Shown here in pieces: positions 46,239 through 55,197 of a stretch of 55,564 nucleotides of DNA; positions within the stretch are counted from its first letter, which is position 1; each line of letters opens with the position of its first letter. A program made the translations under genes and the position numbers. Below the pieces are notes generated by a model. The model had not been told where the DNA came from. It saw only the letters and a program-made list of their open reading frames with translations, and did no database searches. Source of the stretch: Nitrospira sp. Its GTDB lineage: Bacteria; Nitrospirota; Nitrospiria; Nitrospirales; Nitrospiraceae. The stretch lies in assembly GCA_016873455.1 (NCBI GenBank), contig VGXE01000010.1, positions 1 through 55,564 on the forward strand, read 5' to 3'.

Positions 46239-47215
46239 TGCAGCCTTTCAATGAGCCGCGCCAAATCCGGCGTGGTACGCATGAACCCCGCACGCTGCGC
46301 GTTGTTCACGAATTGTTGGAACTCCTCGGTCGACACATCCGGGCGCAGCATGATACGGTTCCACGCGTGTGCAATCAACTCTGCTGACATCTTGGCCTGT
46401 GTTTCCACGGACAGCTCTTCCAGCACCATCTTTTTGGCCTCCTCGGGATGCGCGAGAATCCATTGTGTGAGTTCTCGGTGGGCTTGGACAAACTTCCTCG
46501 TCACTTCTGATTTGGCCTTGACGAACTTCACCCCTGACACAAGAACCGTGACACTGTCCTTCGACTGTTCAACCAGCACCTTACCTCCTGCTTCACGTTC
46601 AAGGCGGGACACCCAGGGCTCAATCGTCCAGACCCCGTCGAGCTTGCGCTGTTGAAAGAGTGAGATTTGATCTGGATTCGGCGTGGGAATGACCACGGCA
46701 TCCCCGCCTGTTTGCGTAATCCTCAATCCGCCATTGGCCAGCCAGGCACGGCAGGCAATGTCCTGGGTGTTCCCAAGTTGAGGCGTCGCGATCGTCTTCC
46801 CCCGAAAATCTGCCGGCTGTTTGAGCTGAGAGTCTCCCTGGACCACTAATCCCGCGCCTCCTGCTGCAGCACCGGCAAGAATTCGAATCTCCTCTCCATT
46901 CGACTTTGTGTAGGCATTCAACGCAGGATTCGGCCCCACATATGTCAGGTCGATCGAACCGGCCAAGATCGCCTCGATGGCACTCGGACCGGCATTGTAG
47001 ACATACCATTCAATTTTGACATCTTTGCCGAGACGCTCTTCAAACCATCCCTTTCCTATGCGGGACAGATGGTGCGCCACCAATCCTTGCACATGAGTGA
47101 CGTTCGGGAAATGGCCGACTCTGATGGTGTCCGCGGCTGCAACCGATTGGGTCGTGCCGACAATTGCCACTGCTCCGAGCATCGCCAGAGAACGTTGCCA
47201 TTGAGTTGCTCTCAT
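46235..47215 (-). CDS. ABC transporter substrate-binding protein (SsuA/TauA-like)
   Basis: 326 residues from ATG 47215; signal peptide SLAMLGAVAIVGTTQSVAAA. IRVGHFPNVTHVQGLVAH and YNAGPSAIEAILAGSIDLTYVGP are the NMT1/SsuA-type fold. Ligand could be a sulfonate, taurine, nitrate or a related anion; sequence does not decide. The AT-rich upstream gap is shared with the divergent HTH regulator. Confidence 0.88.
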   Translation of the reverse strand: MRATQWQRSLAMLGAVAIVGTTQSVAAADTIRVGHFPNVTHVQGLVAHHLSRIGKGWFEERLGKDVKIEWYVYNAGPSAIEAILAGSIDLTYVGPNPALNAYTKSNGEEIRILAGAAAGGAGLVVQGDSQLKQPADFRGKTIATPQLGNTQDIACRAWLANGGLRITQTGGDAVVIPTPNPDQISLFQQRKLDGVWTIEPWVSRLEREAGGKVLVEQSKDSVTVLVSGVKFVKAKSEVTRKFVQAHRELTQWILAHPEEAKKMVLEELSVETQAKMSAELIAHAWNRIMLRPDVSTEEFQQFVNNAQRAGFMRTTPDLARLIERLQ

Positions 47216-47446
47216 CTCCGCAAATCCTTTCAAATATTATATACCCTACTACTCCGATCAGGATATGATAGATGCATTTATACTTAGCCATGCAGACTTT
47301 GTCAACAATGATATGAAGAAACAACAATCATTACTTACCAGTAGAAAATAGACTAGATCCCCAAGAAACTTGATAGCTCAGTCAACCACAGCGCCATAAG
47401 ACATGTTAATTGACATTAGTAAAGTATTATTGCTACATAGGACGGC
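47216..47446. promoter_or_regulatory. AT-rich divergent promoter region
   Basis: 231 bp between the SsuA-like gene and the HTH regulator, much more AT-rich than its surroundings. On the plus strand TTGACA (47410-47415), an 18-bp spacer and TACATA (47434-47439) with a TGC extended -10 would start transcription within a few bases of the regulator's ATG, so the mRNA may be almost leaderless. On the minus strand TATAATATTTG lies before the binding-protein gene. Confidence 0.45.
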
Positions 47447-48628
47447 ATGAGACATCCGCGAGCACAAGCTGAGGCCCTCCCCCAGTTCTCCAACCACCTG
47501 AAATCGTTCCGCACTGCGAGGAACTTCTCACAGGGAGAACTCGCCGGCCGAGCAGGCATGACCAGACAAGCCGTGTCCTCCATCGAGTCAAACCTCTACT
47601 TGCCGACGACGGCTGTCGCGCTCCGGCTTGCATCCGTCTTGTCATGCCGCGTCGAAGACCTTTTCAGTATTGCCGCGAACGACGACAGTATTGAGGGCAC
47701 GCTGATCGGTCGCCTCCCCCACACTCAAGGCAAGACTCAGCCCATCCGCGTCAAAGTCTCAACCGTTGGAAAGCGGACGATCGTTCGCCCCGTCACCGAC
47801 TTGGGCGAGCAATTCTCTTTCACCGTACCTGCCGATGGATATGTCACCGACGGAAGCCGCCAATCGTCCGACACCATCGTCCGCGTCACACTCTCGCGCG
47901 ACCGGATGGCCATCCAACAGGAAATCTCCGTGGCGGGATGCGACCCAGCGATTTTTTTGGCCGGCGAACACCTTCGTCGTCACAAAGACCGGACCACCGT
48001 CGTCGGCTGGACGATGGGGAGCATGGCCGCCCTGCAATCTTTGCAGCGCGGCGAAGTGCATGTGGCGGGGATGCATCTCTTTGACCCAGTGAGCGGCGAA
48101 TCAAACCTCCCGTTTCTCAGGCGGGCACTGAACAAATCACGCTACGAGGTGGTGACGTTTGCGACGTGGGAAGAGGGATTCCTCGTTCGCCCCGGCAACC
48201 CGTTGTCTATTCGCTCAGCTGCTGATCTTGCCGAACCAAGCGTGACGCTCGTCAATCGGGAAGAAGGCTCCGGGGCCAGACTGTTACTCGATCAGCGGTT
48301 ACGAACCGCCGGGGTGACACACGCGCAAGTTCGGGGGTACGACCGGATCGTTTCGACGCATGTTGACGTTGCGAGGGCCATCGCAGAACGCCACGCTGAT
48401 GTCGGAATCGGTATACGATCCGCCGCACAACAGTTTGAGCTGGACTTCATCCCGCTTCAAGCGGCGCGCTACGACCTGGTGGTGCCCAAGGCCTACCTGA
48501 TATCCCACCCGACATTGATGCACTTATTTGACACACTGGCGAGCCGTCCATTCCGAAAAGAAATTGAAGCGCTTGGCGGTTATGACACCAGCGAAACGGG
48601 AAAGGTCCAAGCCTTGCGCGGCAGCTGA
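47447..48628 (+). CDS. HTH regulator with periplasmic-binding-like effector domain
   Basis: 393 residues. An XRE-type HTH (FRTARNFSQGELAGRAGMTR, QAVSSIES) covers residues 18-73. The rest is a PBP-like domain (VAGCDPAIFLAGEHLRR, WTMGSMAALQSLQRGEVHVAG, REEGSGARLLLDQRL, AERHADVGIGI) of the kind found fused to HTHs in molybdate-responsive and similar regulators. It probably senses an oxyanion, molybdate being the best guess since modABC lies downstream. It divides the SsuABC-like transporter from the porin-modABC genes, so it could control both. Confidence 0.82.
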   Translation: MRHPRAQAEALPQFSNHLKSFRTARNFSQGELAGRAGMTRQAVSSIESNLYLPTTAVALRLASVLSCRVEDLFSIAANDDSIEGTLIGRLPHTQGKTQPIRVKVSTVGKRTIVRPVTDLGEQFSFTVPADGYVTDGSRQSSDTIVRVTLSRDRMAIQQEISVAGCDPAIFLAGEHLRRHKDRTTVVGWTMGSMAALQSLQRGEVHVAGMHLFDPVSGESNLPFLRRALNKSRYEVVTFATWEEGFLVRPGNPLSIRSAADLAEPSVTLVNREEGSGARLLLDQRLRTAGVTHAQVRGYDRIVSTHVDVARAIAERHADVGIGIRSAAQQFELDFIPLQAARYDLVVPKAYLISHPTLMHLFDTLASRPFRKEIEALGGYDTSETGKVQALRGS

Positions 48629-48707
48629 CCGCTTATGCCGCCGTGCAGAACATGAGCACGAGAGAGGCCGGACTCAACGCATGACTGGAGTAAGGAAAGA
48701 CACATCG

Positions 48708-50252
48708 ATGGCGAGGACACATCTATACTGCACCCTTCTGTTGGCCATGTTCATCGCCGCAGCAACCGGTTCAGTTCACGCCGTCGAATATGGCGAACTG
48801 GTTCAGAAGGATGGGAAATGGGAGTTCAAGAACACAGAAGACCCGGGCTTCAAGTTCATGCGCGATACTGGGCTGATCACGAATGAACACTATGTCCACG
48901 CGTCAGAACGCACCGGAAAAAACTGGATCGAGCCGGCTGATGCCGTCCTCAATCAGCGACGGGATATTGAATGGAACCGCTACCTCAAAACAGGGTTGCA
49001 CTTGCCGGACTGGATCGATCTCGGCCTCGAAAACCGAACCCGATTTGAATCGGTCGACCACCCATGGCGCGCTAACCAGGTAGTCGGCAATGGTGCAACG
49101 GACGCTCAAGTCGCGCTCCGATCTCGGCTGCGAGTCGGCTTGGGAGGCGACGGCCCGTTCCGGTTTCTCTTTGAAGGTCAGGACTCGCGTTCTCTACTGA
49201 ACGGAGACCGAGGAGATTTTCGAGATACCACAACCGTCAATGAATTCGACATCCTCCAGTTACTCGGCTCGTTGACGGTGAAGAATGTCCTGGGAACCGG
49301 ACTCCGGACCGATGTCCATTTCGGACGTATGACGATGGACTTCGGGCGCCGCCGGCTCATCGCGCGAAATGATTTTCGGAATACCTCGAACGCATTTGAT
49401 GGGCTGCATTGGCAAATCGGCCAAGATCACACGTGGCGAGTCCGCGCCTTTTTGGTGGAGCCCGTCATCCGCGATTTCGTGACCCTCGACTCGCAACACA
49501 ACAAGTCGCTCTTTTGGGGAAGCTATCTGGAGAGCCGGCATTTCCCCTGGCTTCAACTTGACGCCTATTACCTCGGGCTCAACGATATCCGGCTCGCGGA
49601 TGTCGCCACCCATCGGACCTACTCCACATTTGGAGGCCGTCTCTACAAAGACCCCAAGCCGGGAGAACCGGATTACGAGATCGAGACGGCTTGGCAGATT
49701 GGGACCAAAGGCGCCATCGACCACTTCGCACATTTTCAACACGTGGAACTCGGCTATACGCTCAATGCTCCGTGGACCCCTCGACTCCTGTTTCAGTTCG
49801 ACTATGCCAGCGGAGATCACAAGCCCGGCGATAGCCAGAACGACGGGTTCGACACCTTATTTGGCGCCCGACGATGGGAGTATGGACCAACCGGGATCTT
49901 CCTTCCATTTTTCAGAACGAATCTCATTTCACCCGGATGGCGGCTGGTCGTCACCCCGGCGCCACACATCATCCTGCAAGTGAAACATCGCGCCTGGCAT
50001 CTCGCACAGAGCAAGGACTTCTTCGGCAGTTCCGGCTTGCGGGATGTCACTGGACAGTCTGGTTCCTCACTCGGGCACGATGTCGAACTTCGGGCCCAGT
50101 ATGCGCTCAACGCCAACTTGGATGTTGATGTCGGGTATGTCCATTGGTTCAAGGGCTCCTATTTCGACAGCCCCGCGATCCTGAGCCAAATGCCGCCCGG
50201 GGGAAATCAAGACAGTGATTATTTCTATGTCCAAATGCGGGTCAGGATCTAG
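48708..50252 (+). CDS. Outer-membrane porin, alginate-export family
   Basis: 514 residues. Signal peptide (LYCTLLLAMFIAAATGSVHA) then a long beta-barrel of alternating hydrophobic residues and short turns, ending in Ile (YFYVQMRVRI) with a near-terminal aromatic pattern suited to BAM recognition. The pattern LENRTRFESVDHPWR and the C-terminal strands fit the Alginate_exp (PF13372) barrel. ATG 48708 has AAGGAAAG before it; ATG 48681 is an alternative. It lies 12 bp before modA, so it is probably the outer-membrane entry route for molybdate or a related anion rather than an alginate exporter (inference). Confidence 0.78.
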   Translation: MARTHLYCTLLLAMFIAAATGSVHAVEYGELVQKDGKWEFKNTEDPGFKFMRDTGLITNEHYVHASERTGKNWIEPADAVLNQRRDIEWNRYLKTGLHLPDWIDLGLENRTRFESVDHPWRANQVVGNGATDAQVALRSRLRVGLGGDGPFRFLFEGQDSRSLLNGDRGDFRDTTTVNEFDILQLLGSLTVKNVLGTGLRTDVHFGRMTMDFGRRRLIARNDFRNTSNAFDGLHWQIGQDHTWRVRAFLVEPVIRDFVTLDSQHNKSLFWGSYLESRHFPWLQLDAYYLGLNDIRLADVATHRTYSTFGGRLYKDPKPGEPDYEIETAWQIGTKGAIDHFAHFQHVELGYTLNAPWTPRLLFQFDYASGDHKPGDSQNDGFDTLFGARRWEYGPTGIFLPFFRTNLISPGWRLVVTPAPHIILQVKHRAWHLAQSKDFFGSSGLRDVTGQSGSSLGHDVELRAQYALNANLDVDVGYVHWFKGSYFDSPAILSQMPPGGNQDSDYFYVQMRVRI

Positions 50253-50264
50253 AAGGGATCGGCG

Positions 50265-51020
50265 ATGAAACAGAGAATTTTTTCCTGGTGTGCAGGGCTC
50301 ATCCTCACCATGATGGGGCCACCGGCTTTCGCCGAGCAGGTCCTCGTGGCCGTGGCGGCCAACTTCACTCCGCCCTTTCGTGAGATTGCACAGGAATTTG
50401 AACGGACAACCGGGCATCAGGTCCGGGTGGTCTCTGGCGCCAGCGGTGCGTTCTATGCGCAGATCAAAAACGGCGCACCCTTCGACGTGTTCTTCTCCGC
50501 CGATAATGAACGTCCCAAACTTTTGGAAGACGAGGGCCTTGGAGTCAAGGATTCCCGCTTCACCTATGCCATCGGCCGTCTCGTCCTGTGGAGCCCAAAT
50601 GCCGGTCTGGTGAAGGGAGAAGAGACGTTGCGCTCCAAGACCTTCAAACGGCTGGCCATGGCCAATCCCAAGACCGCGCCCTACGGTGTGGCCGCCCTGC
50701 AGACGATGCAAAAGCTGGAACTCTGGGACAACCTCAAGCCCCAGCTGGTCATGGGGGAGAGTCTCGGTCAGACCATGGGGTTTATCGAATCCGGCAATGC
50801 ACAGTTGGGGTTTGTCGCGCTCTCCCAGGTGCTGGACCCAAAGATCAAGGGAACGGGCAGTCGCTGGGAGGTTCCGACTGACGTGCATGAACCGATTACC
50901 CAGGACGTGATTCTACTCATGAGAGCCAAAGACAATCCGGCTGCCAAATCACTGCTGGAGTTTGCCACCGGAACGCAGGCGAAGGACATAATTGCGCGGT
51001 ATGGCTATCTCTTGAAGTAG
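50265..51020 (+). CDS. modA: Molybdate ABC transporter substrate-binding protein
   Basis: 251 residues. Signal peptide (CAGLILTMMGPPAFA/EQV) then the ModA fold: VAVAANFTPPFREIAQEF, SGASGAFYAQIKNGAPFDVF, NPKTAPYGVAA. The ligand-binding serines and the APYG hinge fit molybdate/tungstate. Follows the porin gene by 12 bp. Confidence 0.93.
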   Translation: MKQRIFSWCAGLILTMMGPPAFAEQVLVAVAANFTPPFREIAQEFERTTGHQVRVVSGASGAFYAQIKNGAPFDVFFSADNERPKLLEDEGLGVKDSRFTYAIGRLVLWSPNAGLVKGEETLRSKTFKRLAMANPKTAPYGVAALQTMQKLELWDNLKPQLVMGESLGQTMGFIESGNAQLGFVALSQVLDPKIKGTGSRWEVPTDVHEPITQDVILLMRAKDNPAAKSLLEFATGTQAKDIIARYGYLLK

Positions 51021-51048
51021 CAGGCCTCGTGTTCGTAAGAGGAACAGC

Positions 51049-51714
51049 ATGACAGATCTCGATCTCAGTGCACTGTGGGTCAGCGTGCAACTGGCCACCA
51101 CGACCGTACTCGTCTTACTGCTGGTAGGCACCCCCCTCGCCTGGTGGCTGGCCCATACTCGTTCGCCGCTTAGGCCGGCAGTGGAAGCGCTGGTAGCCTT
51201 GCCGATCGTGTTGCCACCCACAGTTCTTGGATTTTACATCCTGATCGCACTGGGCCCGCATGGACCGTTTGGCCAGCTGATGCAGCTCAATCTGGCCTTC
51301 ACCTTCACGGGATTGGTCATCGCCTCGGTCTTTTATTCCATGCCCTTTGTGATTCAGCCCCTTCAAGGGGCGTTTGAAGCCACGGGCACGGCTCCACTGG
51401 AGGCCGCCTGGTCGCTCCGCGCGTCACAGTGGGATGCCTTTCTGACGGTCATATCCCCCATCGCCTTGCGTGGCTATATCAGCGCCATCGTGCTCGGCTT
51501 TGCCCATACGATGGGAGAGTTCGGGGTCGTCCTCATGGTAGGCGGCTCCATTCCCGGTCAGACACGGGTGCTTTCTACCACCGTCTTTGAACATGTCGAA
51601 GCCATGGAATACGGCCAGGCCCATGCGCTCTCGGCGGTCCTACTGATCTTTTCGTTTGTGGTGCTGCTGGCCGTCTACATCCTCAACCGCCGATTTCCCA
51701 TTCACGCCTCATGA
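51049..51714 (+). CDS. modB: Molybdate ABC transporter permease
   Basis: 221 residues, five or six membrane helices. PIVLPPTVLGFYILIALG and the EAA loop EAAWSLRASQWDAFLTVISP are typical of ModB; LGFAHTMGEFGVVLMVGGSIPG near the C-terminus completes the pattern. Overlaps modC by 4 nt. Confidence 0.93.
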   Translation: MTDLDLSALWVSVQLATTTVLVLLLVGTPLAWWLAHTRSPLRPAVEALVALPIVLPPTVLGFYILIALGPHGPFGQLMQLNLAFTFTGLVIASVFYSMPFVIQPLQGAFEATGTAPLEAAWSLRASQWDAFLTVISPIALRGYISAIVLGFAHTMGEFGVVLMVGGSIPGQTRVLSTTVFEHVEAMEYGQAHALSAVLLIFSFVVLLAVYILNRRFPIHAS

Positions 51715-52802
51715 GCCGCCTCGTCGCACAATTCGACGTCCGCTACCCGACGTTTCACTTGCACCTCGATCTGGACATCCCGGCATCTGGCATCACCGTG
51801 TTATTCGGGCCTTCCGGTTCCGGCAAAACGACCTTGTTGCGATGCCTGGCTGGATTGGAGCGTGCGCCCCATGGGTTCATGCAATTTGGCGAGACGGTCT
51901 GGCAAGATGAAACCACCGGGCGGTATCTCCCCCTTCAGACCAGACCGATCGGCTACGTCTTCCAAGAGCCTCGCCTCTTTCCCCATTACAATGTCCGTTC
52001 AAATCTCTTATACGGCTACAACCGCATCCGCCGCGACATGCGCCGCATCGCGATCGACCAGGTGGTTGAGATTCTTGGAATTGGCCCTTTGTTAGAACGC
52101 CGCACCCACCGGCTCTCCGGGGGCGAGCAACAGCGTGTGGCAATTGGACGGGCGCTGCTGACCAGTCCCAGTCTCCTCCTGCTCGATGAGCCGCTGGCCT
52201 CTCTGGACATTCAGCGCAAGCAAGAGATCCTCCCCTTCATCCACCGTCTTCACCACGAGCTGGCCATCCCGGTGATCTACGTCAGCCACGCCATCAGCGA
52301 AATTCTCCAACTCGCGGACCGCGTTGTCCTCTTGAAAGACGGCTCACTCGTGGGAGTGGGCACGCTCAACGAGATGTTGACGTCCTTGCAGTTCCGCGGA
52401 AGTTTTGGGTCGCACCGCGTCGGCGCGGTCTTGGATGCCAAGATTATCGGACATGAGCCACAGTATGGGCTCACACAGCTTGATTTCTCAGGCCAACGGC
52501 TCTTTGTGCCACTTCAACCATCAGCCATTGGAGAATCGGTGCGTGTGCATGTCCTATCCAGCGATGTCAGCCTCGTGATCGGCAGATCCCACTCCCCGAC
52601 GAGTGTGCTGAATGTGTTAGAGGCAACCGTTCAAGAGATCCGTGAAATCAGCCAGTCCTCGGTGGAAGTCCTCTTGGATATCGGGGCACCGCTCATCGCC
52701 GGTATTACTCGAAAATCCCTTGTGACCTTGGGAATCAAACCCGGAGACTCGGTCTTTGCCCATATCAAGACCGTGGCGCTGAACGAGGAGGTCACGGACT
52801 AA
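51711..52802 (+). CDS. modC: Molybdate ABC transporter ATPase with Mop domain
   Basis: 363 residues. Walker A GPSGSGKTT, Q-loop FQEPRLFPHYNVR, signature LSGGEQQRVAIGRAL, Walker B LLLDEPLASLD. The last ~130 residues form a TOBE/Mop domain (VLNVLEATVQEIREIS...LVTLGIKPGDSVFAHIK), which binds molybdate and can inhibit transport when Mo is plentiful. Confidence 0.94.
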   Translation: MSRLVAQFDVRYPTFHLHLDLDIPASGITVLFGPSGSGKTTLLRCLAGLERAPHGFMQFGETVWQDETTGRYLPLQTRPIGYVFQEPRLFPHYNVRSNLLYGYNRIRRDMRRIAIDQVVEILGIGPLLERRTHRLSGGEQQRVAIGRALLTSPSLLLLDEPLASLDIQRKQEILPFIHRLHHELAIPVIYVSHAISEILQLADRVVLLKDGSLVGVGTLNEMLTSLQFRGSFGSHRVGAVLDAKIIGHEPQYGLTQLDFSGQRLFVPLQPSAIGESVRVHVLSSDVSLVIGRSHSPTSVLNVLEATVQEIREISQSSVEVLLDIGAPLIAGITRKSLVTLGIKPGDSVFAHIKTVALNEEVTD

Positions 52803-53118
52803 CCCAATCTCCCCAATTTCTGTGGATATCTCTGTGTACAACGGTCGTTCCCCTGCAGAAATAGCTGCAATCATCACAATAGCGACCTGCTTGCCTAGTT
52901 ATTGGTCATAGAAACAGACCTTCGGCCTTCCGCTATATGTTGTGGTGTTTTCGCCGTTTGAAGGCAAAACCATTCAATCCTGGATGAGAACGCCATTCGA
53001 GCCATCTTCATAAATCATGAAAATGCAAACCCCGCACTAGGCCTGCCAGTTATGCACAGGCACCTCAAATTTTTCACAAAAAGCTGAGAAATCTCGCTTG
53101 ACAGCAGCATATTCAATG
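52803..53118. other. Gap after modC
   Basis: No gene seen. It holds an imperfect hairpin at 52947-52970 (GTTTTCGCC with GGCAAAAC), which may end the modABC transcript, and the -35 box of the next gene near its right end. Confidence 0.45.
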
Positions 53119-53135
53119 TGTAACCATTGGTTACA
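53098..53135 (+). promoter_or_regulatory. Promoter and perfect operator of the LexA-like repressor
   Basis: TGTAACCATTGGTTACA at 53119-53135 is a perfect 17-bp palindrome (8-bp arms, one centre base) ending 2 bp before the start codon. TTGACA at 53098-53103 is 17 bp upstream of TAACCA inside the palindrome. Repressor binding would cover the -10, start site and translation start; the mRNA would be leaderless or nearly so. Confidence 0.65.
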
Positions 53136-53137
53136 TC

Positions 53138-53683
53138 ATGAAATCGATAGATCTCAAGCGCATTCGCGAAGGATTGGGACTCACGCAGCAGCAACTCGCG
53201 GACGCGCTCCAGACCACCCGCGTCACCGTTGCACGGTACGAAGCCGGCATGAGGCGAATTCCCGGTATCGTTCCCGTCGTCCTGGAACAACTGCACCGCA
53301 AGGCTACGATCCCGATGGCCGGAATGGTCGCAGCCGGCTCTCCAATCGAAACAATTCCACAATCGGAGCTGGTGGAGATTCCTCCCAGCATGCTGCAGGG
53401 CGGCGAGACCTTTGCCCTGCGCGTCAAGGGAGAGTCCATGAAGGACGACGGCATTCTCCCAGGGGACTTGGTGGTGGTGCGGAAACAAGAGACGGCAAGG
53501 AACGGGCAAACCGTCGTCGCGCTCGTAAATCGGGAAGCCACGATCAAGACCTATTTCAAGAAAGATCGGCACATTGAGCTACATCCGGCCAACACGGCGA
53601 TGCAACCCATCATCGTAGAGCCACCTGATGAATTTCACATCGAAGGCATTCTCATCGGCGTGATCCGGCATTGCCCACTTTAA
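53138..53683 (+). CDS. LexA/CI-like self-cleaving repressor
   Basis: 181 residues. An XRE-type HTH (LTQQQLADALQTTRVTVARY) at 15-34 is followed by a peptidase S24 domain with cleavage site A66-G67 (MVAAGSP), nucleophile S100 (KGESMKDDG) and K137 (EATIKTYF). Ser-Lys spacing is 37, as in E. coli LexA. It differs from LexA in using an XRE rather than winged HTH, as phage CI repressors do. Two small genes follow on the same strand. It may sense DNA damage through RecA and control this small operon. Confidence 0.85.
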   Translation: MKSIDLKRIREGLGLTQQQLADALQTTRVTVARYEAGMRRIPGIVPVVLEQLHRKATIPMAGMVAAGSPIETIPQSELVEIPPSMLQGGETFALRVKGESMKDDGILPGDLVVVRKQETARNGQTVVALVNREATIKTYFKKDRHIELHPANTAMQPIIVEPPDEFHIEGILIGVIRHCPL

Positions 53684-53696
53684 CCAGGAGGTCGAT

Positions 53697-53957
53697 ATGA
53701 CAACAATGGAACATCCCCTCACACTGGCGCACAACCGGTTGATGGATTTAGAACGGGTTGTCGAAATGTTGAACGAGCAACTCCATGGCTTGCAGAAGGA
53801 ATTACACCAGGCCAAGAGCTGGTCGGCGGCGGGTCAACTGCGAAACAATGTGCTTAGCCTGCGCCGCAATCGTCTCTTCATGTCGGCGATCTGCAACCAA
53901 CGCATTCGCCCGAATACCAAGGAGGTGTCTCATGGTGCTGCAAGAATCTCGCGTTGA
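53697..53957 (+). CDS. Small coiled-coil protein
   Basis: 86 residues, 13 bp after the LexA-like gene, with AGGAGG before the ATG. Heptad pattern in LMDLERVVEMLNEQLHGLQKEL suggests a coiled coil; the rest is Arg-rich. No family recognised. Its end overlaps the next small gene by 26 bp. Confidence 0.6.
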   Translation: MTTMEHPLTLAHNRLMDLERVVEMLNEQLHGLQKELHQAKSWSAAGQLRNNVLSLRRNRLFMSAICNQRIRPNTKEVSHGAARISR

Positions 53958-54114
53958 TCAGGTGGCGGCTGGGCCTTGTTCCGATTGTGGCCTCTATGTC
54001 GAGCGGCGAGCGGAGTCGATCGATGGGTTTACCCACTCGACCGTGCAGCTCTGCGCAGGCTGCTGGAATGCCTATCGGCAACGGCAAGTCTTTGCCGGAG
54101 GCTGTTGCGGCTGA
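53932..54114 (+). CDS. Small Cys-rich protein, zinc-ribbon-like
   Basis: 60 residues, ATG 53932 with AAGGAGG eight nt before it. CSDC (16-19) and CAGC (41-44) are positioned as a four-cysteine zinc knuckle; a CCG tail follows. Unknown function; likely co-expressed with the LexA-like repressor. Confidence 0.6.
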   Translation: MVLQESRVDQVAAGPCSDCGLYVERRAESIDGFTHSTVQLCAGCWNAYRQRQVFAGGCCG

Positions 54115-54124
54115 CTGAACGAGG

Positions 54125-54140
54125 CCATCCCCTTCCAATC
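54125..54140. repeat. Left 16-bp direct repeat of the toxin-antitoxin module
   Basis: CCATCCCCTTCCAATC, identical to 55198-55213. Confidence 0.8.
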
Positions 54141-54274
54141 CTCATGACACTGAGCTAGCCCGCATTATTCGTAGGAGCTCCATTGTCCGGACTGGACTGA
54201 CAGCTACCATGCGAAACCCTGGCATATGGCACCCGTCGCCTTTCAATAAGGAAGAGAATACGCTTGACGGGATG

Positions 54275-54293
54275 ACTTTACATGTTGTTAAGT
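54275..54293. promoter_or_regulatory. Imperfect palindrome upstream of the DUF4258 gene
   Basis: ACTTTAC-ATGTT-GTTAAGT, arms matching at six of seven positions, ends 4 bp before the start codon and follows TTGACG (54264-54269). Suits binding by the MqsA-like antitoxin, though it differs from the E. coli MqsA site. Confidence 0.4.
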
Positions 54294-54297
54294 ACAC

Positions 54298-54636
54298 ATG
54301 AGCGATAACGATCGCCCCAAAGACACCAAAGAAGATCGGCCAGCTCCTCTATCGGCAGGACAACTTGCCTCTCTTGCACAGGCCGTAATCGCAGGATCTG
54401 GCTCGCTGGTTCCAACGGAGCATTTCAAGAAACGTGGCCGTGAGCGTAACTTTTCTATGCAAGATGCACTTGAGGTCCTTCGTACGGGAACGGTCATTCC
54501 AGCCCCAATCTGGAACGAGAAAACAGGATCGTGGAACTATGATATTGCAGGGAGAGACATCGAAGGGGAAAGCTTGACGGTGCGGGTTGCGCCAACGGCA
54601 TTCCAAACAGGCCTGGTTCTCGTAACAGCTTTTTGA
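54298..54636 (+). CDS. DUF4258-family protein, probable toxin
   Basis: 112 residues. HFKKRGRERNFSMQDALEVL then a beta segment (WNYDIAGRDIEGESLTVRV) matches DUF4258, whose fold is RelE/MqsR-like. Such genes often precede MqsA-like antitoxins, and this one is followed by one 12 bp away. Toxin-first order matches mqsRA. RNase activity is inferred. Confidence 0.7.
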   Translation: MSDNDRPKDTKEDRPAPLSAGQLASLAQAVIAGSGSLVPTEHFKKRGRERNFSMQDALEVLRTGTVIPAPIWNEKTGSWNYDIAGRDIEGESLTVRVAPTAFQTGLVLVTAF

Positions 54637-54647
54637 GGGGTGCCCTA

Positions 54648-55163
54648 ATGGAACGCTGTCCCACATGCGGCGGGAAAATGCAGGATCGTACGCCCGCAAA
54701 GCCGTATCATTATACGGAATCGGGATTAAAAAACGTTTACCTGGAAGGCGTGACGATATGGCGGTGCTCGGCTTGCGAAGAGGAACTTATCGAGCTGGGA
54801 AATGTGCCTGGGCTGCATGCCCAAATCGCAGAACTCTTACTGCAAAAGCCATTCATCTTGACTGGATCTGAATTTCGGTTTCTTAGGAAAGAAATGCGCA
54901 TGAAGGCCAAGGATTTGGCCACGGTACTTGGGGTCACTCCGACAACAGTCTCGCGATGGGAAACAGGCGAAGAACGGTTAGGCGTAGCCAATGACCGGTT
55001 AATTCGGTCGCTTTATTTCTTTTGGCTTGTTGAGCAAGGGAAAATCGTCGACCCAAAATCGATTTTAGACCGCGTGGCGACTCAATTCCCCACGATCAAG
55101 GCTACGCCCAAAGCGTTTCCGATTCGATTGCCCGTCAAGCCAGAATTGGCGGCGGCGAGGTAG
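54648..55163 (+). CDS. MqsA-like antitoxin (YgiT-type zinc finger plus HTH)
   Basis: 171 residues from ATG 54648. Two CxxC pairs (CPTCGG near the start; CSAC about 36 residues on) make the zinc-binding N-terminal domain; the HTH is MKAKDLATVLGVTPTTVSRW. The N-terminal domain would hold the toxin and the HTH bind the operator. A GAGGGG site precedes the start. Confidence 0.85.
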   Translation: MERCPTCGGKMQDRTPAKPYHYTESGLKNVYLEGVTIWRCSACEEELIELGNVPGLHAQIAELLLQKPFILTGSEFRFLRKEMRMKAKDLATVLGVTPTTVSRWETGEERLGVANDRLIRSLYFFWLVEQGKIVDPKSILDRVATQFPTIKATPKAFPIRLPVKPELAAAR

Positions 55164-55197
55164 TTGCGCTGTTCATCGGCACCCACACGGTCCCCCA

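Noticed and set aside
50067-50888. A 273-codon open frame antisense to the porin end and modA
   Set aside because: It spans two real genes on the other strand and has no motif or ribosome site.
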